Source: Paracentrotus lividus (lineage: Eukaryota; Echinodermata; Echinoidea; Camarodonta; Echinidae). Taken from it: 64,000 nt of DNA. The notes under the pieces are model-generated. The model saw only the letters and a list, made by a program, of their open reading frames with translations. It was not told the origin of the DNA and searched no databases. The stretch covers positions 14,550,184-14,614,183 of the forward strand of contig CALNVZ010003434.1 of NCBI GenBank assembly GCA_940671915.1. Direction: 5' to 3'. Every line of letters starts with the position of its first letter. Position 1 is the stretch's first letter. Below, piece after piece: positions 11,901 to 26,900 of the stretch. The position numbers were made by a program, and so were the translations under genes.

Positions 11901-14900
11901 AGTACTTGACAAACCTGGGGGAAAAAAGACAAATACCCTTAAGCCCCCTTCTCCAATAAGTGGTTGTATATCAATCCTTTTAAATGCATTATTAGAAGAA
12001 ATATTATATCAAAGGGAATATTTTTTCCTTGATGATTGAAAACAAAATGATGGATTCGAAGTTGTCACCTGAAACTGTAACTATAAAAAGTTGAGTTTTA
12101 GAACTCATCTTTTCGCTGTGAATAATAGTAAATTCTACCACAGAGGACATGTCTACCATAATGCTTGAATTGTGTCGAAATTACATTAAAAATAAACAAA
12201 ATATTGGAACCGAACTTCCATGCTTCCTTCCTTCATAACAATTCATGCGCCCTCTCTATCGACAACTAAATCTCTTTGGACTCCGGATCAATAACAATAA
12301 AATCATTTTAATTCTATTAATTTTATTACTTCTGTTATGAAGCACGTGAAAATAGAGAGTATTTACTGTTGGCCCATTCAAACAATAGTTATTTTAGGCC
12401 ATACCACTTTATGAGAGTTAGGCCTATAAAGTTACAAAATACTTATGTTTACAACTTTCATGTCCATTTCAAAACAATAAGTTAATACACAGAAAGATAT
12501 TAAACTCTAAAAATGACTCCTGGTAGATGTGTAGGACATAGTATAGGCTTGTATTTTACAATGATAATATATAGTTGGCTCTATTACAGCAAAATATCTT
12601 TTTGATCATACGTGGGAATTTTTCGTGATTATGAAAAGAAAAGTATCATTAATATTTTCAAACTAAGTTTAGGCCTGCTTACATTATGGACTGAGCCCTG
12701 GCGTATACACATATATATTGCTTTGTAAAGAAGAAAAAAGGCAGAAATTTAATCTGAAATACACTTGTGTGTCCACTTTATAATGATTGCTAACTCTGTA
12801 GCCTATTTATTATAATCAACCAATTTACAACCTTTCTGTGTGCGTGCTCTCTGACACTAAGTGATCACATATTATCAATTTGTTTTTCGCTTGAAATAAT
12901 TGTGATATTAACTCATTATTTAAGTTTGTTTATCAGATTTATACCGAAAGGGGAAAGCAACAGTAAACTTTGATAGTTTATGGCGAGTCAATAAAAAATA
13001 GATACCCATTAACCTCGCTCGATAAGATATTTGTCTAGTCTTGTTTCCAGGTGTTGTTACGCTGTCTTACATTTTGCGAGTCAATTGGTACTCTGTAAAA
13101 GGATTTTGAAATATAATTATACAAAGTCAACATATAGGACAAAATATTTTATAAAAAGTAAATGATTTATACACTGAACTTCCAAGAGAGATTGAGAAAT
13201 TTATAACCCTGCCAAATTAAGTTGAGCTTAAGGCTTGAGAACAGACTACGCGCTCAAAGCGTCTGGTTTTGGTGCGTGGAGAAACTCTTCTAGAAAGATG
13301 TTGTTATGATTTCTCTATTTCCATTGTAATTGTCGGGATCAAGATGTCCTCTACCCCATTTTCGCCAAGTGAAAATCCTACTTCATATCATGCAGTAAGT
13401 CGATTTTCTAATCAATTTGTCTGAATTTCATGTTAGTTGAAACAAGCAACATGTTGCACGTTACCAGTTTGACGACCGCATACGCGCAACTCCGAAGGTT
13501 TTGTAAAATGAAGCGGAACGTCGTGAAAGCTTCCCCCGTCTCGGCAAGGGCTGACCTTCACTCGAGTACCGTTGACACAACAGTCTAGTCGGGGGCGGGG
13601 ATCTGCATGCGCAATGAATGGACAATCAGAAATAGGAAAAGAATAAATGCATCTAACATTAAGATAAAACAAGTTAAAAACGAGTGTGAATGTGTCATGT
13701 GTGTGATGTTTAGAGAATCGTGGTGTTACGTGTTGAAGATCTGTTTGTTGTCCTATTGCCATATTTTTTGGTGCTAATTCAATTGCGTTTTGTATCCTGC
13801 TTCAGTGCTTGACTTGAGTTTAGAACTTTAGGCATGTGAGCTGAGATTAATAGGGTAACGGCGACGTGAAGGGATAAAGTTGACGGCAACCTCCGTGGAC
13901 TGAGGGTTAGGGCAGGGTAGGGTGGTGTTTAGGGGATACGAAACTGCCTTAGCTCCCTTTCATTTAGTCCCAGTATTTATAATGACATATCTTATTGAAA
14001 GGATTTAGAAATCTACAAATCAAAGGCAAGATTTACATGTAAGGTCTTCATTCAAGATGTGTGATTTGTTTGATACTGTGTCTGATCAATATGATGTTTG
14101 CTGCTCTATTTTGATTACCTTTGGAGTATGAAGGTAGCTGCATAAGCCCGAACATATTTAGACTTTCTAATGTTCAAAGATGGGTACCCAATTTCTATAA
14201 TGAGTGGATTAGTCCCTTTTGGAATGAACCTCTTCATTTTCTGTTGAGATGTTGCTTACATGTACCTGTAGTACATTGTATATACACCTTCCTGAACCAT
14301 TTCATGAATAACCAAGTCATTGTGTCTTCCAAGTTTTCAAGACGACTCCGGAATCTAGTCAAATAAGCGCCACACCCATACCTGTATTACAAACTTTCTA
14401 TTTTAAAGTTGTGAATATCAGAAAGTGAAATGAGTGGAAAAAGAATGATGAAAAGAATGCCAAAGCAAATTCAGGAAAATTCAAAATCATTTTATATACT
14501 GTAAGTATGTTAGCAAACTTGACCTTGTTTAATTTTAAAGGTAAGTGTATAGTAACCTTAAAAAATGAGATCTAAAAATCAATATAAATGCATCAGATTA
14601 CTATTCAAAATGTATTTAAAAATTTTTAATTTGTAAATGAATTGTGTAATGGTAACTTTGCTTTTTATTTTTAATAATTGGAGTGTTTCTTAGACCAATA
14701 TTACTGATAATTATTCAATCTTACTGAAACTGTAACCAAACAATCAATTTTGAATATTTATTTGTACATTGTAGATTTGGGAACTCCTTTTTTATGCCAA
14801 TTGTATCGAAATGCATCCATTATGCCTTTATTTTTAAAAACAGGATTTGTCAAGAAATATTCCTTAATTGTTTAGATTTATAAACATTTCCATAATAATA

Positions 14901-17900
14901 TCTTAATTTCATTGAGGATCAGGAGAGTGTGAACAAAATATATAGCAATCATTCAATATCACGTTGCCATTTGACCTAAAAATATTACTGGTATGTTCAT
15001 GTCCCAAGGGATGGAATATCAAAAAAGATCTCCCAGTGCACTAAAATGAACTGAACTGAAGTCAGCAAATTGCATACATGTGTACATGTATTGTCCCTAC
15101 ACACGTGAAAACTTATTATTCCATGAAATACCGAACAGTTGTAGAGCAATAACATCAGCAAAATTATTTTATTTGTACAGGTACACAGTAGTATAATTGT
15201 GTACACCACAGCATTTTTATTTTTTGTTGTTTATTTTTCTGTTTCCTTTAAAGCTCTTGCAGGTTTTTTTTTTACTGAACAGGTTGATTATGAAACAAGA
15301 TTAAAATCAGATTACAGCCAGATGTTAGTGTCAGTACCTATTAATGTACCAGGTTGTGTCGGTAGCCTCGTAATAATTTATTTTGCTTTGTGTGCTCAGC
15401 TGGAAAAATTCTTATTTTATCACCTTCTTCAAAAAAAAGCTGTACACTTTACATTAATTTGTACATAGGTTAGAATGTCTTGTTGACCAGATGTAAAAGA
15501 TCATCAATTGGCTTTGTAAATGCAAAATATATATCTATTCTAAGAAAATGTTGAGATTTCCCTCTTTCAGGTGATATTCAAACATTTTATAGTACTATGT
15601 TAAGTAAACGAGGGCCCTTTTATGATGAACATTATAGGCAGCCAAGAGGGGGCATTTCGATTTTATGGTCGCTTTCAGTCTAGATACATTACATATATCT
15701 TTGTGATTGTGTAATTCTGCACTTTATACCTGTCTGTGGTTCCCTTTCTCCTGCAGGTATCTATATTTGTGTTAATATATGTTTATCTTTAATTCTTCAG
15801 CATTCTATATTTCATTAGCAGTCATCTACATGTAAGATTACATGTATGTGTTCCTGCATTTTTGTAAATATATCTTTAATTGTGTTGTTTCCTTGAATAT
15901 AAACATGTACCTTTATCATTGTCTGTTCCTACATGTGCTGGTGGCCATTTGGCCACCCATAACATTCGCCATATGTTGCCTCAAATAAAGCCATGGTGGG
16001 ATAGAGAGAGAAAAGATATTTGAACCACATTTCATGCAATGATAAATCTGTTCCACACCTTACACATGTCATTGAAGCTAAAATACATTTTTCAAAATGC
16101 ACAAACAATTCAGGTGAAGAGTAATGGAAAGAGTAGTGTACAAAGATCACTCTTGTGAGATTCAACAAGGTCAACAAACTTTTCACTATGATTGAGTCTG
16201 TGTGTGAAAAATCTTGATGATCTGGATAAATTGACATGTGTACTGTCAGGAAAATGGCAAATTCTTAAGATTGTTCTCTTTTTTTTTGTGAGTTATTATT
16301 AGTTTTTAGCCATTTGGCACATTTTATTTTTCATCTTCATGAATGCAGTGAACTTGTATTTGAAAATATCGTTTTCACAATAACATTTGCAAAATTCTAA
16401 CACAAACTGCAGAGACACATGGTTCCATGCCTGAAATTCATTGGTTTTTAATAATCATTTAGGTCTATTTTGTATGGATTCATGTACGTCTTCATTATCT
16501 TGTGCATCAATGAGTCTTTCATTTCCTGTCCAACCCTTGATACCTCTTGACAACCATGGAGCCCGAACCCTACACTACTTGATGACTAGGGATACATGTA
16601 GGTTGAGGATTAGGATGCGGCTCAGGTTAGGTGTAGGCTTAGGGTGTCAGGGGTTCAGCAAGTTGAAAAATCCTCATTATCCTGTTCATCAATCATGAGC
16701 AGAAGAAACCTCACTCAAAAGTCAACACAAGACTCCCATCACTTCCTCCTTCCAGCTACAATGTAGTTTACCCTCCTCCCTAAGTTCCCTGTCACACCAG
16801 GATACAGGGGCCTGTTTCACAAAACCATAATACCGGTAAATAAAGTCTAAGTTCTTGGACAACTCATAGGGACATGTGTTGTAGAATTAACAAGCATTTC
16901 AGTGGGATGTCCATGAACTTGGATTAATGACGGTTCCAAGAAACAGGCCCCAGTTTCCATGTTGACCAAACCTTGACCATTCAAATAATGTACTTCTTCT
17001 TTGTGTGTCTACTGTTTGACTGGTCTTTGTCTTGTATAGTGTAATCGGGGTTCACTGGATTGAGCTTACAATAAGATAGAAGATGTGCTCTTTGCATGCC
17101 ATGTATTTCCTTATAAGGTCAAGGATAATTATTAGTTACTACAGATATCGCAGATTGACACTAATGAGGAAATAAAAATTAACCGTCATGATCTTGAAGA
17201 TTTTGTAGATTTTTGGGGATGGATGTTCGATATTCTAATAAGTGATCGTGAATACAATCAACAACAATCATTACGCTTTTCAATTATTCAATTCAATTCA
17301 ATTACATGTATGAAAATGTTGTGTATTCAAATGATGTTGCAAAAGAAAGTCCCTCCCATTTATAATGTTTAGTGAGAGGAATAAGAACGAAAATACACAT
17401 CTAGACTGGATTCTGCAAACACTTGCAGAAGTGGCGTCGTGAAACTAGATTCAGAAACTACTGTTTATCACATCCATTTGCTCCTTCAGTTTTCTTTATG
17501 TTTTAATCTTATCTTAAATTACAATCCCTCAACATGCTCCGTGCCATACAACACCACCGACAGTTGTTAGTAGATAACAAATTTTGACGTCTATCAAATC
17601 AACATCCCAATAAAATGCCAGAGTGCACATCGGGGTTGCTAATTTCTGCAATTTGAGTGCTGGTCAGCCGAGAGCTCCAGCTCCAATAATCAATAACACA
17701 GCGCATCTGCTGGCCTTGTTAACTCAATGACTGCTGAAGTCTCTAGGGGTGTGTTCGTGGTTGGAAAATGTTTAAAGAGGAACATGAATCATGACACAAT
17801 ACGCAATTACAAAACACAACACAATCATGATCAGCAGCGCACTGTTGCTGGTCGAAAAAACACTGATCATACGTGAATTGTCTTTAAATTCCACACTTTC

Positions 17901-20900
17901 CAAAATTGACTTCAGTGCAGCTTACATTTGTATGTAATGCTCAAGGTCGCAAAATTGAAGCTGATCTCCTTTCAAAATGCACATTTTTGGGCATTTAAAC
18001 TTTCGTCAGAATGGAGATCCGAAAGACTGGGAACGGGGGACCATGAACATACTTTTTGTTTCTATACATGTAGGTGTTTGTGTTTTGTAATTGCATTTTG
18101 TGTCATGGTACTGGTTCCTGTTTGAATTTTTGTTTGGACCATGAACTCACCCTAGGATATGTTTGGAAAAGAAACACCGGTCTCCGTAGGCAATGGGATA
18201 ACTTTGAAATAACGAGGTGGCTTGAAGGGCAAGATGAAAATAAAATTGTAAATTTAATAAGATGAGAGCGTGTCTCCTGCCAGCCTTTTGGCTGTGGGTA
18301 TTGGAAGATGGGGATGAAAAGAGTGAGATGACTTTCGGAGTGACTTCTCTCATGCTGTGTCTCAGTACTGTGACTAGAAATGCTCCATGTATCACTTTTT
18401 ATTTGAAATTAATTTCCTCAGCAATAATGTTAGTAGATATAGATGTATTTTAAAACTTTTTCTACTCTATATGTATAAATTTATTATGTTTTACAACCCT
18501 TTGTCTATAAAATTTGATAATCTATTATAGTGAAGTGAACTAAAGTTATCAGCTCAATTGATGCACTTAATTTATAAACAAGCCAAATTCTCAACAAAAA
18601 CTTAGCATTCGGAAACAGATCATTTATTCTCATATAAACAGATTTTTTTTTAAATCTTATTTTTTTAATATTTAAATATTTAAAAAAAATTATTATAATG
18701 TTTGGGGGGAATTAATTTGAATGTTCAATATTCTTTTTTTTTTTTTTTTTTAGGGGGGGGGGTAGGATGGGAAGGGATTGTTATAATATTTAGAATTTCT
18801 CTTGGACCTAAAATTTAATATCTATTTTCATCCCAGGAAGAAAAGGGGGAGGGGTTGTAAGCTAAGATTTGTTGAATGTGAGGTCAAAAGACAGCAGGCT
18901 ATTTAGATTTGTCTGGTAGATTTGGGACTGGAAGACATTGATTTCTGTCTATTGAGGATCACTCAGACGTGTCTACTTTCTCTATACAGTCTGTATTTTT
19001 GTAAATGGTACACCCGAGGGAAAAATAAATTAGATATGAAATCTTTTCAAATATTATGTGTATATGGTATCAAATTAAAGCCAATATACATGTACATGTC
19101 TTTTTCTTGCTGATGCAAATTATTTCAAATAATTTGTTTTTAGAACAAAATTTATGCTAATTTTTGTGTGATAACAAAAGAAGTAGATTTACACAAACAC
19201 ATTGTTCGTTCACGGCAATTTTGGCGGCTTATGTGCGAAACCTACACAAAGGCATGGCACAGCGTGTGCAAAATGAATCATATCTAGTCGTGAGATTCTC
19301 AAAATCTACAGCACCAAATGAGATGGAAAAAAATTGCAGAAGAAAGCCTACATGTATTTTTCCTGCTTTATCGAAATACCAAGCATTGCCAGGTTGTGTC
19401 ACGAATCTTCATATAATGTAAAACATGTTTTCCATTTGTACCATTCTATTTGATACAGACTGTACAGTAAACTCCACTGTTATGAACAAATATGATTACT
19501 CAGTGCTATCTGATGGTTGTAAACCTTGCCCCTCCTTGGTCCTTTATTCTCCTATGTTCAGTAAACTCAAATTCAATATGTCTATTTCCCTTTTCTGGTC
19601 AGACATTGCCCTTGACACTCGTTAGCACTTCAGAAATATAGCTCATATATGTTATTACAGCTTGCAAACACAAAATAAATAGTAAACCTGCATGTGTAGG
19701 CTATCTTGGAGAAAATACACTACATGTACCGTATGTAGTGCGTTTATATTGTGAAAGAGACTTCTTTAAATTTTGGATACATTTTATTTGAACTTGATCA
19801 AAAAAAATTTATATCATACAATAGACTACAACAGACACCGAAACGAAACAAGTTCTGTATGAATTTTCTAAACCAGACACTGTATGAGGGAAACCACCTT
19901 TTTTTGAAATTTTTTTTTTGATAGTTGAAATCTGAACAAGTAAGAACTCCTTGATTTGAAGCAGATTTTATTACATCAATCAGACTGTTTTGATGTACAT
20001 GTAATCTTTCCTGAAAATTGTGAGTTTTGAATATCAAGACAATTTCCCTCATTGTTGACTTATGATGTTTGGAGATGATTAGATTTATATTGAGTCTTTT
20101 GGTCTCTTCTAGAAGCTGGGTTATAGTTTGGGTGAAACCTTCAAAGTTTGAATTGATTGTCAAATAGAATGAAGGTTACATGAAAAAGGAGATCCTAACG
20201 TAATAGTTTGATAAGGAAAATGGAAAATGTCTTGTTCTGGAAAATTAGCTAATTTTGCTTTTTTTTATAGAATATGTGTTGCATCACATCAAAATGAAAC
20301 AAGTCACTTCGCAAACTCAGCAAAGGGTTGACCAAGAAAATGGGAAAAATTATTGAAATTCTCCAATTTGGGGAGAAATATTATTTGATCTTCTGAGTCT
20401 TCAATTTTTCATGTGTGCTCTGTAAAAAAAACAAAAACAGTAAAGGAAAAGTTTTTAATAATTGATTGATTTGCTGATATCTCTGACTCTTTTCTGGTGA
20501 TATGATATGTCACATAAAACAACTTCACAAACATGGAAAGGGAGGAGAATCTCAGGATAATATTCATATTTCATTTCTGACATACATGTATACGCAGGTG
20601 AGAGCCGAACATTACATTTTGGGGCTGTCATCTGGTTTATACTTTAGTTCGTCAAAGGTCATTGACAACTATGCGGTTCCCCTAGTAACCTATGAAAACA
20701 AATTTGCATACAAAAGATATCATTATTTGTTATAAGATCCTTTTAATTTTTTTTTCTTTTTTTTTTTTGAGGGGGGGGGGATTTCTATAAGCATTTCTCT
20801 AGCTTCACACAATTACCACAACTCAAGATTACATACACGATAACCATGTTTCCTTCTAAGACGAAGGAGGTGAATATAATCTTTAGTATTGTACACCTTT

Positions 20901-23900
20901 CGTTAAAAAGCCCTGAGGTATGATTTTAATTCTATGAACCCTTCCATTAGTCATCATGGATTAGGGGAGTAACAAAAGAGATAGGATTAGTTGTAAACCG
21001 GCCAAGGTGATACAACTTCGAGACTGGTGGAATGGTTTCTTGTTTGAACGCAAGGCCCAGACTCTTGTCAGTTGTCCCAGTAACTGTCATTTGACATGGC
21101 ATTAATATAAACTTACCACTCCTGATCCAGGAGAGGTACAGTGTTATTTGGTACACGATAGGAAAGAATTCCTACACTCTTTACCCCTGCAGTTGACTTC
21201 ATTCACAAGAACAAGCTAATTTTAACTTTCTTGGTAATGGTGATAGTGCAATGTTTTTAAAAACAATGTCATATTAGGGAGATAGGACTACATTGTTTCA
21301 ACTACTGTACCCCCATGGACAATTACCCCCAGACAACTACCCCCACCAAAAATCTACCCCCTAACTGTACACCTACACCTTACCCTTTATCTGGGGGTAG
21401 ATGTCCTGGGGGTAATTGTCCGGGGTAGTTGTTGTCTTGCGACCTATATGTAGTACCCTAGTTTTTCAACTAGGTTTTTGAAATACTGAAAGATCTATTT
21501 TATGATCTCGTCTGGGGTCGACTGACTCAACACCATGAGCTTAAACAGGAGTGATAGACTCCGCAAGAGTTTAAAGGGGCTATTGTTTTTTATTTTTATT
21601 TTAAATTTATTTAAATATATTAATTAATAAAATATTGTGCAAAACCCTTTTAAGAGTTATATTATGACTTGCCAGTCGATGAATTGAATTTCCGAAAAAG
21701 AGCAGCAGAGGCGTCGCTGGAAATGGGCGGAAAGCTACAGATCGGAGAGGGGGGTTGGCTCAAGCTTGAACTTGGATAATGTAAAGGCCTGAAGTTTACG
21801 ATTGTAAAAACATATCCGCATGTACTTTTCATATCCACCTATCCAGCTACACTTATTTCCTCTCATCAACACTTTTAAGATAACATTATCAGTGTAGCAG
21901 CAATGAACAGTAATTTTACTGATGTTCCTGTTCATTTTGTCTTAGAAATGTTGTTATAAGAGTTTGTGTTTTTTTAAAATACTGGCAGTAACTCTGACAA
22001 ACCTGGGGAAAAAAGCAATACCCTAAGCCCCCTTCTCCAAAGTGTTTAATATCATCTTTTAATCATTAAAAAAATTATACATAGGGAAATTTTTTCTTAA
22101 TGAAAACAAAAATAATGGATACTCAAGTGTCACTGAAAGCCTGTAATTAAAAGTGAGTTAGAACTATCTTTCGCTGTGAAATAGTAAATTCACCACAAGA
22201 GACATTGTTCTAGCATATGATGCTTGAATGTGTCGAATTACATAAATAAACAAATATGGAAAACCGAACTCATGCTTCCTTCTTCATAACAATTTCAGCG
22301 CCCTTCAATGACAACTAAACTCTTGGACCGCGGATCATAACAATAAAAATCATTTTAATTCTATATTAATTTATTAACTCTGTTATGTTAAGCACGTGAA
22401 AATGAGATATTACTGTGGCCCATTCAAACAATAGTTATTGGCATCACCACTTTATTGAGTAGCCTGTAAGTTACAAATAACTATTGTTTACAACTTCCAT
22501 GCTCATATTTCAAACAAAATGATACTAATATATCCAGAAAGATATTAACTCCTTAAGAAATGACGCGTAGATAGGTAGGACATAGAAAGGCCTGTATTTT
22601 ACAATGTAGTATATTAGTTGGTCTCTATAACAAACTATTTTTGATCATACGTGGATTATTTTTCGTGATATGAACAGTAAAGTATTCATTTAATATTTCA
22701 TAGATCTAAGGTTTAAGGCTGCTTACATTATGGACTGGAGCCCTTGGGTATACACACATTATGATTTGCTTAAAAGACAGAAAATAGCAAAAATTATATC
22801 TGAATACAACCTTGTTGTCCACTTATAATATGATTGCTAACTTGTAGCCTATTTATTATAATCAACCCATATTTCCATACCATTACGTGTGTGCGATGCC
22901 TCTGGTGACACTATATAAATCTAGAATGTTTTTTCGCTTGAAATATTGTGATATTACCATCATTATTAATGTTTTGATCAAATTATACGAACGGGGAAAG
23001 CAACTAGAACTTGATAGTTTATGGCGAGTCAATAAAAAATAGATACCACCTCGCTCGATAGATATTTGTCTAGTCTTGTTTCCAGGTGTGTTACGCGCTG
23101 TTCTTACATTTGCGAGTCAATTGGTACTGTGAAAAGGATTTTGAAATATAATTATCAAAGTCAACATATAGGAGAAAATATTATTAAAAAGTAAATTGAT
23201 TAGACACTGAACTTCAAGAGAGATTGAGAATTTATAACCCTGCCAAATTAAGTTGAGCTTAAGGCTGGAAACAGACATCCGCTCCCCAAGCGTCTGGTTT
23301 GGTGCGTGGAGAAACTCTTCTGAGAAAGAATGTTAGTTAAGATTCTTCTATTTCCATTGTAATTGTCGGGATCAAGATGTCTCTCCCATTTTCGCCAAGT
23401 GAAAATCCTACTCACTTCATATCATGCAGTAAGTCGATTTTCTAATCAATTTGTCTAATTTCATGTAGTTGAAACAAGCAACATTGCTACCGTTACACGA
23501 GTTTGAACGACCGCATACGCGGCAACTCCGAAGGTTTGTAAAAGAAGCGGAACGTCGTGAAAGCTTCCCCGTCTCGGCAAGGGCTGACCTTCACTCGAGT
23601 ACCGTTGACAACAACAGTCAGTCGGGGCGGGGATCTGCATGCGCAATGAATGGAAATCAGAAATAGGAAAGAATAAATGCATCAACATTAAGACTAAAAC
23701 AGTTAAAACGAGTGTGAATGTGTCATGTGTGTGATGTTTAGAGAATCGTGGTGTTACGTGTTGAAGATCTGTTTGTTGTCCTATTGCATAATTTTTGGTG
23801 GCTAATTCACATTGCGTTTTGTATCGCTGCTTCATGTTGACTTGAGTTTAGAAACTTTAGGCATGTGAGCTGAGATTAATAGGTAAGGGCGACGTGAAGG

Positions 23901-26900
23901 GATAAGTGACGCAACATCCGTGGACTGAGGTTAGGGCAGGTAGGGTGGGTTTAGGGGATACGAAACTGCCTTAGCTCCTTTCATTTAGCCCAGTATTATA
24001 ATGACTAATCTTATTGAAAGGATTTAGAATCTACAAATCAAGGCAAGATTTACATGTAAGGTTCTTCATTCAAGATGTGATTTGTTTGATACTGTGTCTG
24101 ATCAATATGATGTGTGCGCCTATTTTGAATTACCTTTGGAAGTTAAGGTAGCTGCATAAGCCCGAACATATTTAGACTTTCTAATGTAAAGATGGGTACC
24201 CAATTTCTATAATGATGGATTAGCCTTTGGAATGAAACCTCTCATTTCCGTTGAGATGTTGCTTACATGTACCTGTAGTACATTGTATATACACCTTCCT
24301 GAACATTTCATGAAATAACCAAGTCATTGTGTCTTCCAATTTCAAGACGACTCCGAATCTAGTCAAATAAGCGCCAACCATACTGTATTACAAACTTTCT
24401 ATTTTAAAGTTTGAATATCAGAAAGTGAATGAGTGGAAAAAGAATGATGAAAAGAATGCCAAAGCAAATTCAGGAAATTCAAAATCATTTATATACTGTA
24501 AGTATGTTAGCAACTTGACTTGTTTAATTTTAAAGTAGTGTATAGTACCTTAAAAATGAGATCTAAAAATCAATATAAATGCATCAGATTACTATCTCAA
24601 AAGTATTTAAAAAGTTTTAATTGGTAAATGAATTGTGTAAGTGGTAACTTTGCTTTTGATTTTAATATTGAGTGTTTCTTAGACCAATATTACTGATAAT
24701 TATTCAATCTTACGAAACTGTAACCAACAATCATTTTGAATATTATTGTACATCGTAGATTTGGGAACTCCTTTTTTATGCAATTGTATCGAAATGCATC
24801 CATTATGCCTTTATTTTTAAACAGGATTTGTCAAGAATATTCCTTAAATTGTTTAGATTATAAACATTTCCATAATAATAACTTAATTTCATTGGGATCA
24901 GGAGAGTGTGAACAAAATATATACATCATTTCAATATCACGTTGCCATTTGACCTAAAAATATTACTGGTATGTTCATGTCCAAGGGATGGAATATCAAA
25001 AAGATTCCCTGCACTAGAATGAACTGAACTGAACAGCAAAATTGCATACATGTGTACATGTAATTGTCCTACACACGTGAAAACTTATTAGCCATGAAAT
25101 CCGAACAGTTGTAGAGCAATAACATCAGCAAATTATTTATTGTACAGGTACACAGTATGATAATTGTGTACACACAGCATTTTATTTTTTGTTGTTTATT
25201 TTCTGTTCCTTAAAGCTCTTGCAGGTTTTTTTTACTGAACAGGTTGATTATAAACAAGATTAAAATCAGATTACAGCCAGATGTTAAGTGTCAGTACCTA
25301 TTAATGTACCAGGTTGTGTCGGTAGCCTCGTAATAATTTATTTTGGCTTTGTGTGCTCAGCGGAAAAATTCTTATTTTACCTTTTCAAAAAAAAGCTGTA
25401 CACTTTACATTAATTTGTACATAAGGTTAGAATGTCTTGTGACGCAGATGTAAAGATATCATTGGCTTTGGTAAATGCAAATATTATATCTATTCTAAGA
25501 AAAATGTTGAGATTTCCCTCTTTCAGGTGATATTCAAACATTTTATAGTACTATGTAAGAAACGAGGCCTTTTATGATGAACATTATAGGCAGCAAGAGG
25601 GGGCATTTCGATTTATGGTCGCTTGCAGTCTAGATAACATTACATATATCTTGTGATTGGTAAATTCTGCACTTTATACTGTCGTGGTTCTTGCTCCTGC
25701 AGGTATCTAATATTGTGTTAATATTTTTTAATCTTTAATTCTTCAGCATTCTATTTTCATTAGCAGTCATCTACATGTAAGAATTACATGTATGTGTTCG
25801 CATTTTTGTAAATATATCTTTAATTGTGTTGTTTCCTTGAATATAAACATGTACCTTTATCATTGTCTGTTTCCTACATGTGCTGGTCCATTTGGCACCC
25901 CATAACATCGCCATATGTTGCCTCAAATAAAGCCATGGTGGATATAGAGAGAGAAAAGATATTTGAACCACATTTCATGAATGATAAACTTGTTCCATAC
26001 CTTAACACATGTCATTGAAGCTAAAATTACATTTTTTCAAAATGCACAAACAATCAGGGTGAAGAGTAATGGAAAGAGTAGTGTACAAAGACACCTTGTG
26101 AGATCAACAAGGTCAACAAACTTTCACTATGAGAGTCGTGTGTGTGAAAAATCTTGATGATCTGGATAAATTGACAATGTGTACTGTAGGAAAATGGCAA
26201 ATTCTTAAGATTGTTCTCTTTTTTTTTGTGAGTATTATTAGTTTTAGCCATTTGGCACATTTTATTTTATCATTCATGAATGCAGTGAACTTGTATTTGA
26301 ATAATAATCGTTTTCACAAAACATTTGCAAAATTCTAACACAAACTGCAGAGACACATGGTCCCATGCTGAAATTCATGGTTTTTAATAATCATTAGGTC
26401 TATTTGTATGGATTCATGTACGTCTTCATTATCTTGTGCATGCAATGAGTCTTTCATTCCTGTCCAACCCTTGATACCTCTTGACAACCATGGAGCGCCG
26501 AACCCTACAGACTACTTGATGACTAGGGATACATGTAGGTTGAGGATTAGGATGCGGCTCAGGTTAGGTGTAGGCTTAGGGTGTCAGGGGTCAGCAAGTT
26601 GAAAAACCTCATTATCGTGTTCATCAATCATGAGCAGAAGAAACCTCACTCAAAAGTCACACAAAGACTCCATCACTTCCTCCTTCCAGCTCAATGTTAG
26701 TTTAACCCCTCCTCCTAAGTCCCTGTGCACACCAGGATACAGGGGCCTGTTTCACAAAACCATAATACCGGTAAATAAAGTCTAAGTTCTTGGACAACTC
26801 ATAGGGACATGTGTTGTAGAATTAACAAGCATTTCAGTGGGATGTCATGAACTTGGATTAATGACGGTTCCAAGAAACAGGCCCCAGTTTCCATGTTGAC

